Part shown: one piece after another, positions 1 through 5,735 of the stretch | Layout: each line of letters opens with the position of its first letter | How positions within the stretch are numbered: position 1 is the stretch's first letter | NCBI GenBank assembly: GCA_025350945.1 | Contig: JANXWW010000086.1 | Span: 1-6,985, forward strand | Source of the DNA: Burkholderiales bacterium | Lineage (GTDB): Bacteria; Pseudomonadota; Gammaproteobacteria; Burkholderiales; Usitatibacteraceae | Reading direction: 5' to 3' | DNA: 6,985 bases | Translations under genes and position numbers: made by a program | The notes under the pieces: generated by a model | The model's database searches: none | Seen by the model: the letters and a program-made list of their open reading frames with translations, nothing else | What the model was told of the DNA's origin: nothing

Positions 1-1899
1 GGAGTCGGGGAACATTTTGAATGCAGTATTCAAAATAATCTGCGTTAATTTCGGTGAGACCGCATGCAGGATCGCACCGGCAATGCCGAGGCGTGTGGCG
101 ATCCGCACGGGCTTGTAGACGATGGCTTCGATCACCAAATCGGCGGCTTGCTCGGGCGATAAAGTTGGCACGCTGTTATACATTTTGGTTGGCGCGATCA
201 TGGGTGTTCTGACCAGCGGCATATTGATAGTGGTGAAGCTAATGTTGTCATCATGAAATTCAGATGCGGCACAACCGGCGAACGCATCGAGCGCTGCTTT
301 GGAAGCGACATAGGCGGAGAATCTGGGCGCTTGTGTCAATACGCCGATGGAAGAAATATTGATAATCTGGCCTGCGTGCTGCTTGGTCATCGATGGTAAA
401 AAGCCCATGATGAGGCGCAGCGAGCCGAAATAATTAAGCTGCATGGTGCGTTCGAAATCGTGGAAGCGATCATAGCTGTTGGCGATGCCACGACGAATCG
501 AGCGGCCCGCATTGTTCACTAAATAATGGCAGGTACCGTAATCTTTCAACACAGCCGCGACCAATTTATCGCAGCTATCGAGCTCGGCCAAATCGCAAGA
601 ATAAAATTTTGCATTGCCGCCGGTGGCTTTGATCTTGGCGAGTGTTTCTTTCGCTTTTTCAGGATCGCGCGCGACGATGACGACCTTCGCGCCGGCCTCT
701 GCCATTTTGATGGCAGTGGCTTCGCCAATGCCGGATGTGCCACCTGTCACCACGACCACTTTGCCTTCAACTTTGCCACGCAGCGTGCGATCAATAAATA
801 AATCGGGATCGAGATGACGTTCCCAGTAATCCCACAAGCGCCACGCATAAGTGTCGAGCTTGGGCACAGTAATAGGCGTGCCTTTCAGCGCTTTCACGGT
901 TTCGCGATTATCGAATTTTGTCGGGTAGCTGATAAAGCTGAACACATCTTTCGGGATGCCCAGATCATGCAAAATCTGATTGCGCGCCTTGCGCACGGGT
1001 GCGACCGACATCAGGCCCTGCACCACATAGCTCGGCAAAAAGCTGAACATTTTTGCGTTCACGCGCATCGTCATTTGCGGCGCGTGGGCTGCTTTGGCGA
1101 ACAGATTTAAAATCTCGCCGATGCGCATCGGTTCTGGATCGGTCAGATGAAAGCAGCTGCCATCGAGTCCTTTTTTATGCGCAATATGATCCATTGCATC
1201 GACCACATAATCGACCGGCACCACATTGATTTTGCCGCCTTCAATGCCGATGGTCGGCATCCATTGCGGCAGGGTCTCGCGCATTTTTTGAATCAGTTTA
1301 AAAAAATAATACGGGCCGTCAATTTTGTCGATCTCGCCCGTTTGAGAATGGCCGACTACCATGCCGGGACGGTACACGCGCCACGGCACCTCACATTCAT
1401 TGCGCACAATCGCTTCAGAGTCATGCTTGGTGCGAAAGTAGGGATGATCGAGTTCTTCAGCTTCTTCAAACATATCTTCGCGAAACGTGCCGTCGTATAA
1501 GCCCGCGGCGGCAATCGATGAAGTGTGATGGAAAATGCCTGCTTTCACCGCATGCGCGAGCTCGACTGTGTGGCGCGTGCCGTCGATATTGGCGACTGAT
1601 TGTGAGGCCGCATCAGCCGACATATCGTAAATTGCGGCCAAGTGGAATAAATGTTTGACCTTGCCTTTTAGCTTGATGATATCTGCCGCAGCAATGCCCA
1701 AGGACGGCTTGGCAAGATCGCCGATGATTGGCACGATTCGCTTTTGTTTTGCATCCAGCCCCCACCACGGGTAAATCGCTTCCAGTTTTTTAATCGACGC
1801 CTTGCGCACCAGCACGTAAATCGTGCCGTCGCGTTTGAGCAAATTCTTCACCAGAAATTTACCGACAAAACCAGTTGCGCCCGTGACGAAGTAAGTCAT
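1..1899 (-). CDS. Two-domain SDR oxidoreductase, probable fatty acyl-CoA reductase (3' end outside window)
   Basis: Seen: an open frame of 633 codons from the ATG at 1899 runs off the left edge with no stop. Residues 1-370 form an extended SDR domain: TGATGFVG at 6-13 binds NAD(P), HTSS is at 125-128, and YFRTK at 154-158 supplies the catalytic Tyr154/Lys158. Residues 380-633 form a second, classical SDR domain: TGGTSGIG at 385-392, NNAG at 462-465, Ser517, and YVASK with Tyr530/Lys534. Family knowledge: this order matches two-domain bacterial fatty acyl-CoA reductases (Marinobacter Maqu_2507 type; mycobacterial AcrA1), about 650-660 residues long, which reduce acyl-CoA to aldehyde or alcohol. 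About 20-30 residues are therefore probably missing. The start is supported by GGAGG 10 nt upstream. The gene is divergent from surE, with no lipid genes visible nearby. Both active sites look intact; chain length and end product are unknown. It could instead be an SDR acting on another carbonyl or thioester substrate. Confidence 0.85.
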   Translation of the reverse strand, partial: MTYFVTGATGFVGKFLVKNLLKRDGTIYVLVRKASIKKLEAIYPWWGLDAKQKRIVPIIGDLAKPSLGIAAADIIKLKGKVKHLFHLAAIYDMSADAASQSVANIDGTRHTVELAHAVKAGIFHHTSSIAAAGLYDGTFREDMFEEAEELDHPYFRTKHDSEAIVRNECEVPWRVYRPGMVVGHSQTGEIDKIDGPYYFFKLIQKMRETLPQWMPTIGIEGGKINVVPVDYVVDAMDHIAHKKGLDGSCFHLTDPEPMRIGEILNLFAKAAHAPQMTMRVNAKMFSFLPSYVVQGLMSVAPVRKARNQILHDLGIPKDVFSFISYPTKFDNRETVKALKGTPITVPKLDTYAWRLWDYWERHLDPDLFIDRTLRGKVEGKVVVVTGGTSGIGEATAIKMAEAGAKVVIVARDPEKAKETLAKIKATGGNAKFYSCDLAELDSCDKLVAAVLKDYGTCHYLVNNAGRSIRRGIANSYDRFHDFERTMQLNYFGSLRLIMGFLPSMTKQHAGQIINISSIGVLTQAPRFSAYVASKAALDAFAGCAASEFHDDNISFTTINMPLVRTPMIAPTKMYNSVPTLSPEQAADLVIEAIVYKPVRIATRLGIAGAILHAVSPKLTQIILNTAFKMFPDS

Positions 1900-1909
1900 G
1901 TTGAATATT

Positions 1910-1914
1910 CCTCC
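1910..1914 (-). promoter_or_regulatory. Shine-Dalgarno of the acyl-CoA reductase gene
   Basis: The minus strand reads GGAGG here, followed by a 10-nt spacer and the ATG at 1899. It is the strongest ribosome binding site in the left half of the window and fixes the start of the two-domain SDR gene. Confidence 0.7.
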
Positions 1915-2120
1915 AGTTGAATTTATTTTTGTGAGTATTTTGGTGCGATGCAACAACATTAAACAATGAACTTCAACCAAGATATTACACTGTGCATCGC
2001 CTACTGGCGCATGCGAAGACATGCTTTTATCTGACGCGCGAGTCACATCCGATTGCACATGCTGGTCACAATGTTTGTTCCAAAATAGCGCACAAATGAG
2101 GGCGAAAACACACCCGCCTG

Positions 2121-2129
2121 TGGCATAAT
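2121..2129 (+). promoter_or_regulatory. Possible extended -10 promoter of surE-pcm-nlpD
   Basis: TGGCATAAT has the form TGn plus CATAAT (5 of 6 to TATAAT), an extended -10 that can work without a good -35; none is evident at 17 bp. It lies 26 nt upstream of the surE ATG in the 256-bp divergent spacer, where a promoter for the three-gene set is expected. In the rest of that spacer (1900-2120) I see AT-rich sequence but no convincing operator, RNA gene or ORF. Confidence 0.4.
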
Positions 2130-2155
2130 TTGTAATTGAATTTTAAAGAAAAGTT

Positions 2156-2899
2156 ATGCGCATTCTCCTCTCCAATGACGATGGTTATTTTGCCCCTGGA
2201 CTGACCGCGTTATACGCTGCACTTTCACCGATTGCCGAGGTCACTGTCGTCGCACCTGAGCGCGATAAAAGCGGCGCATCGAATTCCCTCACGCTGGATC
2301 GTCCGCTATCAATTCGCAAAGCGCCGAATGGTTTTTTCTTCTTAAATGGCACGCCGACTGACTGTGTGCACATGGCCGTGACGGGCATGCTTGACTGGGT
2401 GCCCGACATGGTGGTGTCGGGCATCAATCATGGCTCGAATATGGGGGATGACACGATTTACTCTGGCACCGTGGCTGCGGCAACAGAAGGTTTTTTACTC
2501 GGCATTCCGTCGATTGCGGTGTCACTCGTCAGCAAATCGGGACAAAATTTTGACACCGCCGCGCAGATAGCGGCAGAGTTAGTGTTGCGCCAACAAAAAT
2601 CGCCACTGTCGGTGGCATCGCTCTTGAATGTGAATGTGCCTGATATCCCCAAAGACCAGTTACAAGGATTCGAAATCACGCGCCTCGGCAAGCGCCATAA
2701 GGCGGAGCCGGTGGTGAAAACCACCAACCCGCGCGGCGATACGGTGTATTGGATTGGTGCGGCGGGAGCGGCGGCGGATGCAGGGCCAGGCACGGATTTT
2801 TATGCAACGCAAAATAACCGTGTGTCGATTACGCCGCTGCAAATGGATTTGACGCATTTCCAGCAGATGAAATCAGTCGCGGACTGGATGACGGCGTGA
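2156..2899 (+). CDS. surE: 5'/3'-nucleotidase SurE
   Basis: SurE is a metal-dependent phosphatase that dephosphorylates nucleoside 5'- and 3'-monophosphates in the cytoplasm and is linked to stationary-phase survival. The 247-residue protein has the usual length. It starts with the diagnostic MRILLSNDDG; Asp8 and Asp9 are metal ligands, with Ser39 in the KSGASNS loop and Asn91 in SGINHGSNMGDD completing the site. YSGTVAAATEG (102-112) and the C-terminal GKRHKAEP and AGPGTDF stretches are also typical. The ATG at 2156 is right because the first beta strand begins at residue 2. The Shine-Dalgarno is weak (AAAGAAAAG just upstream). It is the first gene of the surE-pcm-nlpD set, 13 bp before pcm. 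Nothing suggests loss of function. Confidence 0.96.
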   Translation: MRILLSNDDGYFAPGLTALYAALSPIAEVTVVAPERDKSGASNSLTLDRPLSIRKAPNGFFFLNGTPTDCVHMAVTGMLDWVPDMVVSGINHGSNMGDDTIYSGTVAAATEGFLLGIPSIAVSLVSKSGQNFDTAAQIAAELVLRQQKSPLSVASLLNVNVPDIPKDQLQGFEITRLGKRHKAEPVVKTTNPRGDTVYWIGAAGAAADAGPGTDFYATQNNRVSITPLQMDLTHFQQMKSVADWMTA

Positions 2900-2912
2900 A
2901 TTTAGCAAAACC

Positions 2913-3593
2913 ATGAACGCCAAATTCCAAGGCTCCGGCATGACCTCTGATCGTACGCGTGCGCGCATGATTGAGGGCTTGCGCGCGAAAGGTGTGAAGA
3001 GCGAACGCGTGTTGAGCGTGATGGCCACGATTCCACGCCACGTGTTTGTCGAAGAAGCGCTGGAGGCGAGGGCATATGAGCTTGATAAAGCGTTGCCGAT
3101 TGGTTTTGGGCAAACGATTTCCACACCGGAAATTGTGGCAATCATGACGGAGCTGGTCTGCGCGCCGTTTGAAAAAGAAGCGCCCAAAAAAGTATTAGAA
3201 ATTGGCACTGGCTGTGGCTACCAAACGGCGGTGCTCGCAAAACTGGCGCGCGAAGTGGTCAGCGTGGAACGCATTGCGCCGTTAATGGACAAGGCACGTC
3301 GCACGCTGCGCGATTTACGGTTTTTTAATATTATTTTCAAGCATGCCGATGGACATTTCGGCTACACCAGCGGTGCGCCGTACGATGCGATTTTGATGGC
3401 CGCCGCCGCGAGCCATGTGCCGCCGGAATTAAAGCAGCAACTTGCTGTCGGAGGAAGAATGGTTTTACCGGTTGTAAACTCGAAAACAGACGAGGGTCAA
3501 AAACTTTATGTGATTGATCGGACTGAGGACGGCTTCATTGAAAAAACTGTGCATGATGTGCGCTTCGTGCCGCTGGTATCTGGAATTGTCTAG
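2913..3593 (+). CDS. pcm: Protein-L-isoaspartate O-methyltransferase
   Basis: Pcm transfers a methyl group from S-adenosylmethionine to L-isoaspartyl residues in aged proteins, starting their repair. The protein has 226 residues, against about 208 for E. coli Pcm. Visible motifs are LPIGFGQTIS (61-70) with the family's conserved Ser70 near the active site, SAM motif I VLEIGTGCGY (94-103), SVER (117-120) with the acidic residue for the SAM ribose, HADGHFG (144-150), and the C-terminal VRFVPLVSG signature (216-224). I kept the ATG at 2913 because related proteins, as I recall them, carry the GxGMTS segment (residues 7-12) upstream of the alternative Met10 at 2940; neither start has a good Shine-Dalgarno. 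It begins 13 bp after surE, so the two are probably translated from one mRNA. All key residues are present. Confidence 0.95.
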   Translation: MNAKFQGSGMTSDRTRARMIEGLRAKGVKSERVLSVMATIPRHVFVEEALEARAYELDKALPIGFGQTISTPEIVAIMTELVCAPFEKEAPKKVLEIGTGCGYQTAVLAKLAREVVSVERIAPLMDKARRTLRDLRFFNIIFKHADGHFGYTSGAPYDAILMAAAASHVPPELKQQLAVGGRMVLPVVNSKTDEGQKLYVIDRTEDGFIEKTVHDVRFVPLVSGIV

Positions 3594-3643
3594 TTAATGC
3601 GCCAATGATCGAATTAATAAATGAATTTAAACGCATGCTAAAT

Positions 3644-4759
3644 ATGCAAAAAGTTTTATACCGATTTTGTACGTTAGCGCTGCTGCTGGCTCTTGCTGGA
3701 TGCGCCGCACGCAATCCCGCGCCAGTGAGCGACGCGCGCCCGCCCGCCGATGCAAGGGGTGCTGCGACCGTACCGCCAACCTCGGGACCACCTGTGGCCA
3801 CAGCAACAGGCTTACCGTCGACGGGTGTGTTAGCAGTTAAACCAATCGACCCATCAAAAATTCACGTCATCCAGACGGGCGACACGATGTTTTCCATCGC
3901 GCGCAAATATGGTCTCGATTATCGCGAGCTGGCAGCATGGAACAACATCGTTAACCCGACCTCCATCCGCCTCGGCGATACCCTGCGTTTGACGCGCCCT
4001 GATTCACCCGGTAGCGCAATCGTCGGCACGCCTGAAACTGTTAATCCGGTTACGCCAACGACAAATAGCGTGGCACCGCTGACCGCAGGTGAAGTCATCA
4101 CCACACCGCTGATAGTCACGCCACCCATTGTGATCGAAAAGCCGCTTATCAATAGCCCGGCCATGAAGGTGGAGCCCAAAGTGAGCAAGCTTACTTACAC
4201 CGATCAGGCATATGCGAAATTGCTTGCTGAAAGCGGCGGCGCAACTGGAACGCCAGCGTTGCTGCTCAGCACCACTGCAGCGCCTGCAATCAGCACATTG
4301 CCGCCGCCCATCCTAACGCCGCCTGCATCTGCATCTGCACCCACACCCACACCCACACCCACACCTGCTGTAGCACCTGTGGCAGCAGCAGGCGATATGC
4401 CCAATTGGGCATGGCCAGTGAAGGGCAAAGTGCTCACCACCTTTACCGAAACCACCAAGGGCATCGACATCGCCGGTACGCGTGGCAAACCGGTGCTGGC
4501 CGCTGCCTCTGGCAAGGTGATTTACAACGAAGCCGGCCTGCGCGGCTACGGTCGCATGATCATCATCAAACACAATGAACAATGGCTCACCGCCTATGCG
4601 CACAACGAAAAAATTCTCGTGCAAAAAGATCAGGAAATAAAGCAAGGCCAAAAAATCGCCGAGATGGGCTCAAGCGATACCGATACCGTCAAACTGCATT
4701 TCGAAATCCGCAAACAAGGCAAGCCGGTTGACCCGATGAAATATTTGCCTGCGCAGTAA
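3644..4759 (+). CDS. nlpD: NlpD-like lipoprotein: LysM plus inactive LytM/M23 domain
   Basis: With the start at 3644 the protein has 371 residues. A lipoprotein signal ends in LALAGC with lipidated Cys20, and Ala follows, so outer-membrane sorting is expected. A LysM domain (about 74-116, beginning VIQTGDTMFSIARKYG) should bind peptidoglycan. A long Pro/Thr/Ala linker contains a TP repeat (234-241). The LytM/M23 domain spans about 253-370. Two zinc ligands are lost: the His of HxGxD is Thr271 (Asp275 remains), and the first His of HxH is Lys350 (His352 remains). E. coli NlpD is degenerate at the same places and activates the amidase AmiC instead of cutting peptidoglycan, so I infer the same role. 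In-frame ATGs at 3605 and 3635 are possible; I chose 3644 because it gives a compact signal peptide (MQKVLYRF then hydrophobic). No start has a clear Shine-Dalgarno. rpoS does not follow. Confidence 0.9.
   Translation: MQKVLYRFCTLALLLALAGCAARNPAPVSDARPPADARGAATVPPTSGPPVATATGLPSTGVLAVKPIDPSKIHVIQTGDTMFSIARKYGLDYRELAAWNNIVNPTSIRLGDTLRLTRPDSPGSAIVGTPETVNPVTPTTNSVAPLTAGEVITTPLIVTPPIVIEKPLINSPAMKVEPKVSKLTYTDQAYAKLLAESGGATGTPALLLSTTAAPAISTLPPPILTPPASASAPTPTPTPTPAVAPVAAAGDMPNWAWPVKGKVLTTFTETTKGIDIAGTRGKPVLAAASGKVIYNEAGLRGYGRMIIIKHNEQWLTAYAHNEKILVQKDQEIKQGQKIAEMGSSDTDTVKLHFEIRKQGKPVDPMKYLPAQ
4339..4365 (+). repeat. Hexanucleotide repeat (ACCCAC, 4.5 copies) coding for Thr-Pro
   Basis: Four perfect ACCCAC units and a half unit encode the TPTPTPTP stretch in the NlpD linker. 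Just upstream, at 4325-4339, GCATCT repeats about 2.5 times and encodes Ala-Ser. Because the unit is two codons long, slippage would change linker length without shifting the frame. Confidence 0.85.
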
Positions 4760-4781
4760 TTATTGCTCAAACACTATATTA

Positions 4782-4821
4782 GGCGGGTGTTTTGGAGCAT
4801 TTATGTCTGAAAATGCCCGCC
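4782..4821. terminator. Hairpin between convergent genes, possible bidirectional terminator
   Basis: GGCGGGTGTTTT (4782-4793) can pair with AAAATGCCCGCC (4810-4821): 12 pairs including two G-T wobbles, around a 16-nt loop. It begins 22 bp after the nlpD-like stop, between that gene and the convergent BamE-like gene. The AAAA/TTTT part lies inside the stem at the loop side, and no clean T run follows on the plus strand. It may be a weak terminator or an mRNA 3'-end stabiliser. Confidence 0.5.
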
Positions 4822-4859
4822 AATCATAGAGGTTTATATTTGTGTTTCGCAGAACCAGC

Positions 4860-4934
4860 TCAATTACTCCCGTGCATTACCCGCGATAAAGCTGTCGGCG
4901 GTGCCAGCACTTCCTTGATGCGCCTGCTTGAGTC
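4860..4934 (-). pseudogene. In-frame remnant of the BamE-like C-terminus beyond the TGA
   Basis: Beyond the TGA, the same frame stays open for 25 codons to a second TGA at 4862-4860. It begins DSSRRIKEVLAPP, which resembles the W-D-x-x-G-R-(I/V)-K-E-V ending that I recall in proteins of this type. If the first TGA was once TGG (Trp), the ending would read YQISWDSSRRIKEV. This supports a recent nonsense mutation rather than a natural end. Confidence 0.5.
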
Positions 4935-5495
4935 TCACGAGATTTGATACTCATCGAAACTCGATAACCAGTAGCGCCACAGATTGGAATTGGGGTCTGG
5001 ATTCTCGCTTGTGATCGGATGGCCGAGCGACATAATCACCTGCTCTTTGCTCATGCCTTTGCGCACTTTGCCTTGTGTAATCGCTTCGCGAACCTCCGGT
5101 GAAAATTTCGCCATCTTCAGCTTCGGATCATCTTTCACAATCCATTTTTTAGCAAAATCTTCCAGACTCTGATCGCGGCTGTAATCGTTGCCGATGCGCA
5201 TTTTTTTGCCGTTCACCGTAATGGCGACACGATAGCGCCCATAGTCCGTCACCTGCGCAGACAGGCCCAGCCCAAGCATCGGCTGGCTCGCATAGTTGCC
5301 GTCCGAAATCCAGTCATCGGTATAACGCATATTGCAGCAGGTAAAACCGGATGGTTTTTCCTGCGCTATTGCCGGTGTATTGGGCGCAATTGCAGCGGCG
5401 ATCAAGGTGGTGAAAATGGTGGTGGCAACACGCTTTATTGAAACTCCTGAAAGTAGTGGATTGAGCAGACAGAATCCTAGCTTAACTTCGTGCAC
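4935..5495 (-). CDS. Secreted BamE/SmpA-fold protein, apparently damaged at both ends
   Basis: The frame from the GTG at 5495 gives 186 residues, but that GTG has no Shine-Dalgarno. A better initiation site lies inside: AGGAG, then 5 nt, then ATA at 5438 (residue 20), directly followed by Lys-Arg and a hydrophobic stretch ending in AIA at 42-44, which is a textbook Sec signal peptide with cleavage before Gln45. The mature part begins with a Cys-Cys pair (53-54) and a domain I cannot name (about 65-125, with YGRYRVAITVNGKKMR). It ends with a BamE/SmpA-like segment: GMSKEQV (147-153), LGHP (157-160), WRYW (173-176). Family knowledge: this fold occurs in outer-membrane assembly lipoproteins and in periplasmic proteins; this one lacks a lipobox. 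The TGA at 4937-4935 cuts the domain short, and the frame continues plausibly to 4860. It may be a recent pseudogene or a shortened functional protein. Confidence 0.7.
   Translation of the reverse strand: MHEVKLGFCLLNPLLSGVSIKRVATTIFTTLIAAAIAPNTPAIAQEKPSGFTCCNMRYTDDWISDGNYASQPMLGLGLSAQVTDYGRYRVAITVNGKKMRIGNDYSRDQSLEDFAKKWIVKDDPKLKMAKFSPEVREAITQGKVRKGMSKEQVIMSLGHPITSENPDPNSNLWRYWLSSFDEYQIS
5436..5448 (-). promoter_or_regulatory. AGGAG Shine-Dalgarno leading to an ATA codon
   Basis: On the minus strand AGGAG (5448-5444) is followed by TTTCA and then ATA (5438-5436). ATA stands where ATG would be expected from both the ribosome binding site and the Lys-Arg start of the signal peptide. A -10-like TAGGAT lies at 5479-5474. 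Transcription from it would begin downstream of the GTG at 5495 and so would exclude that start. Confidence 0.5.
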
Positions 5496-5581
5496 GTGCG
5501 TAAAACAGGGTGGCAGGGTGGTTTATGTATGTCCGCCTGGTACATCCGGGTAAAATCCTGCACAAGGGCTATGCGAATTGG

Positions 5582-5600
5582 GCTGGGTTACGCTTGCGTA
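5582..5600 (+). repeat. Half of a REP-like palindrome (weak)
   Basis: GCTGGGTTACGC, a TT loop and GCGTA look like the left arm and the start of the right arm of a palindrome of the form GCTGGGTTACGC-GCGTAACCCAGC; only TACGC/GCGTA (5589-5600) pairs here. Dispersed palindromes of this kind are common in proteobacteria, by my recollection. It lies 43 bp before the first GGGTCAGGTCTTTCAT repeat, near a REP-associated transposase. A perfect GGGGCCCC sits at 5607-5614. Confidence 0.3.
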
Positions 5601-5620
5601 TCTATCGGGGCCCCATACAG

Positions 5621-5649
5621 CACGGGGTCACAGATTGCTCACGGGGTCA
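5621..5649 (+). repeat. Direct repeat CACGGGGTCA, two copies
   Basis: CACGGGGTCA occurs at 5621-5630 and again at 5640-5649, with starts 19 nt apart; the second copy runs into the long repeat at 5644. The same doubling of GGGTCA, with starts 8 nt apart, precedes the repeat cores in the 58-bp units near 6613 and 6671. A double GGGTCA thus seems to be part of the element's left side. Confidence 0.6.
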
Positions 5650-5659
5650 GGTCTTTCAT
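5644..5659 (+). repeat. Dispersed repeat GGGTCAGGTCTTTCAT, copy A
   Basis: This exact 16-mer recurs at 6624-6639 and 6682-6697, and similarity continues downstream (ATCATCATT here against ATTATCATA there). Copy A lies 58 bp upstream of the methyltransferase ATG. The later copies lie directly before the transposase gene, which makes a site recognised by that transposase family a reasonable inference. Confidence 0.85.
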
Positions 5660-5675
5660 CATCATTTGGTGTTTA

Positions 5676-5684
5676 TGTTATTCT
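5676..5684 (+). promoter_or_regulatory. Extended -10-like sequence after copy A
   Basis: TGTTATTCT fits TGn plus TATTCT (4 of 6 to TATAAT). It belongs to ATGTTATTCT, which matches ATGCTATTAT after the other forward copies at 8 of 10 positions. It lies 33 nt before the methyltransferase ATG, so it could drive that gene. There is no good -35. Confidence 0.35.
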
Positions 5685-5714
5685 TTTGCCTTTAGCACAA
5701 TTTAAAAAATTGCA

Positions 5715-5735
5715 ATAATGAAAGAGCTGACTCTT
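5715..5735 (-). repeat. Inverted near-copy of the dispersed repeat (copy B)
   Basis: The reverse complement of this 21-nt stretch matches the stretches at 6622-6642 and 6680-6700 at 19 of 21 positions. It contains the methyltransferase start codon (5718-5720) and its first codons. Its two differences from the other copies create a perfect 5-bp hairpin, AAGAG-CTGA-CTCTT (5722-5735). With copy A it forms an inverted pair across 92 bp. Confidence 0.65.

Noticed and set aside
526..1500. Plus-strand frames of 67-117 codons opposite the SDR gene
   Set aside because: They lie antisense to a motif-rich 633-codon frame, resemble no protein I know and have no ribosome binding sites.
2185..3208. Minus-strand frames opposite surE and pcm
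   Set aside because: Both genes on the plus strand are unmistakable; the antisense frames look like by-products of their codon usage.
3492..3500. GGGTCA inside pcm as another repeat copy
   Set aside because: Only the hexamer matches; the flanks share nothing with the core and the bases code for conserved Pcm sequence.
4760..4860. Remnant of rpoS after nlpD
   Set aside because: I read the frames of this short spacer and saw no sigma-factor-like sequence, only the hairpin.
5490..5705. Small plus-strand ORFs of 61-73 codons before the methyltransferase gene
   Set aside because: No Shine-Dalgarno, no recognisable protein, and they run through repeat sequence.
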